Source: Acridotheres tristis
Lineage: Eukaryota; Chordata; Aves; Passeriformes; Sturnidae
DNA: 64,000 nucleotides
NCBI GenBank assembly: GCA_037013685.1
Contig: CM072893.1
Location: 22,835,736-22,899,735, forward strand
Direction of reading: 5' to 3'
This document shows, in pieces, positions 60,421 to 64,000 of the stretch. Every line of letters starts with the position of its first letter. The stretch's first letter is position 1. Made by a program: the position numbers and the translations under genes. The notes below the pieces were generated by a model. The model did no database searches and was not told the origin of the DNA. It was given only the letters and a program-made list of their open reading frames with translations.

Positions 60421-62849
60421 TGGTCTAAATGCAGGGGCAACTTTGGGGTAGGATAGAATTACTTTGCCAAGGGTCTGCGTTTCTCCCTATGGACAATACA
60501 GATGCTGTTTGATCAAGCCTTTCCTTTCTTAGCATAAGTTGCTGCATCCCCTCAGTGCCTCAGCTGGTATTGCAAAGCACCTGGAAGAGGCAGCGGCTCA
60601 GCTCTTCCCTTTGGTTTTGGTGCAGTCTCCAAACTGGGTGACAGAAATTGCTCAAATGCTGCAGTTGGGATAATTATGTTTAAATGGATTTGTTTTCCTT
60701 TCTCTGATACTCAGATCAAATATCCCAGTGTTTGGAAGTGAACAGGGCTCTTTATAACTTTTTTTTAAACTATATGCTTCCCACCTGTCTTGTTTCACAT
60801 AGTTATTGGGGCTGGAATGATGGTTTAGAGCTCTGGTTTCTGACTAGTCATCTGCTTCTGTGCAATAGATTCTCCTCTTTGATGGATGATCACAGTTCAC
60901 AGATGAGGATTCCAGAGCAAATGAATTGTCCTCAGTTTTGCACATCTCTGTTTTCAATAGATGTTCAAAATTCAGCAGTTTCCTAGAGTTTGCATATTTA
61001 TATAATATCAGTTCTAGTGAATTGGGATCACCAGAAATTGAGGCCAGGGAGAAAAATGTTTCATCCCAGCTTTTGGAGTGTAGTTCTTGCATACTAGAGA
61101 CAGCTGGGCAAGAGCCCTAGCAAATGGGCAGCTTCCAGGGAGGTAGGTGCAGGCTTCTTTTGCACTCTTATCAGAAAGATCTCGGGGAGATCCTGAGCTT
61201 TTAGGGCCACACAAATAGTTGCAGTGGCTTGGGAGGATGTATAACTTAAACTTAGTGAAGCAACATCCCATAGGTTATCTGGAAAGTAACAATCTGGGCT
61301 CTGCCCTTCTGTGTTTGGTCTCACTTGGTCTTCACAGACACTTCCTGACTAACCTTCACAGCCTGTAACAAGGACAGGGCCTCTGAAGTACTGAGGATCA
61401 GCCTACCTGGGATTTGAAAGGTGTTTAGGTGAAAAAGGAATCACAAAGGAAAGAAGGCAGTTGTTTCCTGCTGTGTTTGGCTGGTGCTGGTGAAAACCGT
61501 CCAAGATAGCTATGCCATCTCTTTCTGTCCCTCATGGAGAAGGTATCTTCTCTCCTTCTAAGTTGTTAGAAACCACTGGTGATGTGCTGGTGTAGCTGCT
61601 GCTATTCTGTTGTCTGTTAATGGGTTATCTTCATCCTTTATGGGTTGTTAAAGATTAGCTGTGGGTTTTGCTCCCAAGGAAGGGGAAGCTGTTTAAGTAT
61701 GAGATTTGAGGGAAGGGAGTATTTGAGACAGCCACTAGTGGACAATTTGTGAGCACTAACTTGTGATCTCAAGACTGGAAGAGTTTGGCGGCAGATTCCT
61801 TTCCCAGCGTGGGGTCAGCATGGCTGTGTATGCTGCAGGCACATAGAGCTAGTCTGGCATGATGATAGTTATCCAGAGATACCTTAATCTGCTGAATAAA
61901 AGGGAAATACTAATTGTGTGCTGCATCTTTTTCACCTTAAGTGTGTCCATGCCAGAGCACATGAGTGTTTTGTTTGCCCAGTGTGGAGCACAGTAAATTT
62001 TCCCCTGATGCCAGATGGTTAAATGCTTCACTGTAGCAACTACCACATTGCCTCTGTAAATTGCCAAGGAGCCACTTCTGTTTCCAGGGGCTGCAGCTCC
62101 CACCTCAAAGCTGCTTTGGCTGACCTGTTCTTGGGCCAGGAGAACCAAACTAATAAACAAGCCAGCAAAGCAAGGTTTACTTGGCTGTAGTAACTTGCAA
62201 GTCTCTATGCTCATTTTATGCCTACAGAGAAAAGCCAGTCTTTTTCTCTTCCGTTGTTTTTGTTGCCTGGGATGTGAAGGTAAGAGGAGGGAGGAAAACT
62301 GGTGTGACTCTGTTGAAGTGCTTGGGTAACACTGCAGTGAGGTGTGAAGGTATGGAGAAACACTGGGAGTGAAGCACCTGAGTGGTGCTCAGGGTCCAAA
62401 CTGGTGGTGCTGCCTAGGGCTTGCTGGGATAGCTCACCTCTTGGGAGTAACTCCTTGCTCCTGCCTGAGCAACTGGCAGAAGACTGTCAGCTGGGCAGTC
62501 TGGCCCCTTATGTATCTCACAGGTAGTCCAAGGATTCTTGCCTGGGAGAGCAGCTGGCTCCTCCTCATACCTCTGTTGTATGTCTTACAACTCTGGGCCA
62601 CACATACATCTTGTAGGATGAAGAAGGTTTTGCAGAAGCCTTAATAAGGCTGTGTGCGTGTCCATTTGTCCTGCTGGCTTTGCAGAATGGCATATGGAGG
62701 GGATCTGTGAACTTGGAAGAGCAGGGGAGTGCTAGAGCATTCATATCCATCCATGTCTCACTCCATGGTGGATCTGATGACCCATCTGTGCCAACCAAAC
62801 TCCATTGCTCTTGCTCACGGTGTTCAAACCATGAATGCTTCAACCTCTC

Positions 62850-63640
62850 AACCCACAGACAGGTGCAGAATCGCTCCTGGGTTGTTTTACAAGTAACCTT
62901 CCAAGGGTTAATGTATTGTGAGAAGGTTGCAAAGGGCTGAAGCCTGGAATCCCCTCGATCCCTTGCCTGGAGAAACACAAAGTCCAATAAGCCAGCACCC
63001 CTGGATTCGTGTTGGGGGGGATTAATTCATGCACTTGATGTTAAAGCTTGTCCGAGAGGTTTGCATGGGGGGGCCATTGCTAGGGCTGGTTGGCCTCTCT
63101 AAATGGTTGCTAGGGCCCTGGCATCAAGGTCCAATGTAGCTGCCCACAGCCACGGTCACGGAGGGAATTACACAGCCACAAAGAAATTGTTATTCTACAT
63201 AATCTGCTCTTTGGAGAGTGACTGTGGGGAAACAGGCTGGCCCCAGCATGCCGCCAGCTCTGTGATCATAGAAGCGTGCTGGCTGCAAAGATCGGCCAGG
63301 GCTCGCCTTCTGATCTGGGGACACCAGGGCTCGAGGCACTAATCTGCTTTATCAGCGATTTCTCTCTCCTGACACAAAGGTGTTTACTTGTTTTAACATC
63401 TCCCAGGACTCTATTTCTCCTTTTGTGTGGTCTTTATCCCCCGACGAGGGCTTTAGCCCAGATTACAGACAGAATTAAGGCATTTGGCGATGTGCCTCAG
63501 AACTGTGTGATGCTGGATCAAGGAGCAGAATGTAACAAAATAATGGAGGGAGATGCTGAGAGTGACCCCACTGCGGGATCCGTGCTGTTGGCTTTCAGGA
63601 CCGCTTCATTGTCCTGAGAACCAGGAGGCTGTTGGAAAGG
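62850..63640. promoter_or_regulatory. Candidate conserved enhancer I (intron 6)
   Basis: A strongly conserved-looking block. The decamer TTGCTAGGGC occurs at 63078-63087 and again at 63108-63117, exactly 30 bases apart; each resembles an RFX X-box half (GTTGCTAGG). Further on are ATTAATTCATGCA near 63021, ACAAAGG (63374-63380) fused to forkhead TGTTTAC (63381-63387), and a GATA-type TTATCAGCGATT near 63349. CpGs occur throughout 63120-63450. The block has no transposon and the open frames crossing it lack similarity. Function is inferred. Confidence 0.55.
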
Positions 63641-64000
63641 GGTGGCCATGTACAGAGTTTGAAAAGCAGGTGCTTCAAGTTCTATTGTGTCCAGCATTTT
63701 TGATGTGGAGGGTGTGAGGAGTAGGAGAAGGAAAAAAAGGAGGGTTTGCAATAGGTGGCCATTTCAAGCAGCTGGGCAGATTCTCCACTCCATTCTCAAG
63801 AGCCTGTTATGTCTGAATATCACTGGCTGCTGCAGCAGGTGAAATGACACATGGGACAGGCTGTGCCATACACCTGATGCAGTTCTGTGTGACCCAGGGA
63901 AGGGGCTCAAGCTTCTTCTTGAAGTCTGGCAGGGCAGGACCTCACCAGGCACCACCCACCCGGTGTGCTGCTGGTTCTGCACATGAACAAGCAGCAGAGT

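Larger units (their letters stand above)
53316..64000 (+). other. FBXW4: FBXW4 intron 6 (5' part, runs off window)
   Basis: At least 10.7 kb of intron follows a strong GTGAGT donor. No segment encodes the next FBXW4 blade. Four candidate regulatory blocks are listed separately (54240-54720, 56880-57430, 59200-60420 and 62850-63640). The remainder is unique noncoding sequence with poly-T and poly-A runs. No transposon was identified with confidence. Confidence 0.85.

Noticed and set aside
61849..62214. 121-codon minus-strand frame in intron 6
   Set aside because: It looks somewhat protein-like but matches no family I know and has no splice or promoter context; possibly an unrecognised ancient repeat. 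A translated search would decide.
53316..64000. Search for FBXW4 exons 7 and later, and for FGF8
   Set aside because: No frame encodes the expected VLDVMYESPF or CGYDTYVRYWD blades, nor any FGF-like sequence. They lie outside the window.

Overview
This window is vertebrate nuclear DNA, most likely from a bird. The evidence is one split gene recognisable as FBXW4 (F-box/WD-repeat protein 4, dactylin), three CR1-type LINE fragments, no mammalian SINEs, and long introns with GT-AG or GC-AG borders. There are no bacterial-style genes. Nearly all open reading frames outside the FBXW4 exons are chance frames in noncoding DNA.

Layout. Bases 1-6360 are 5' flank, with one old, roughly 1 kb minus-strand CR1 relic (4230-5260). 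A cluster of TTAAT motifs (6361-6642) leads into a CpG island (6530-7465) that holds the promoter and exon 1. FBXW4 runs on the + strand. Six coding exons are present: 6837-7087, 18111-18206, 20895-21080, 22257-22389, 24863-24957 and 53250-53315. Exon phases agree throughout and give about 275 residues: an F-box followed by the first WD40 repeats. The remaining C-terminal exons lie beyond 64000. Intron 2 appears to use a GC-AG donor, which is the only choice that keeps the reading frame and the alignment to mammalian FBXW4.

Intron 5 (28.3 kb) and the visible 10.7 kb of intron 6 are large for the small exons they separate. They contain several blocks with retained CpGs, no recognisable transposon, and dense homeodomain (TAATTA/CAATTAG), TCF/SOX, forkhead, TEAD, RUNX and RFX-like motifs. 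In vertebrates the FBXW4 introns are known to carry long-range enhancers of the neighbouring developmental gene FGF8, and rearrangements here are linked to limb malformation (SHFM3 in humans, Dactylaplasia in mouse). I read these blocks as candidate FGF8 enhancers. That is inference from base composition and motifs; no alignment was run. FGF8 itself is not in the window.

Other items are an AUG-stop micro-uORF and an overlapping uORF upstream of the FBXW4 start, a 62-nt cryptic or poison exon candidate in intron 5, a TTAATTA-type AT tandem array, a TA microsatellite and a long pyrimidine tract. No RNA gene, CRISPR array or intact mobile element was found.
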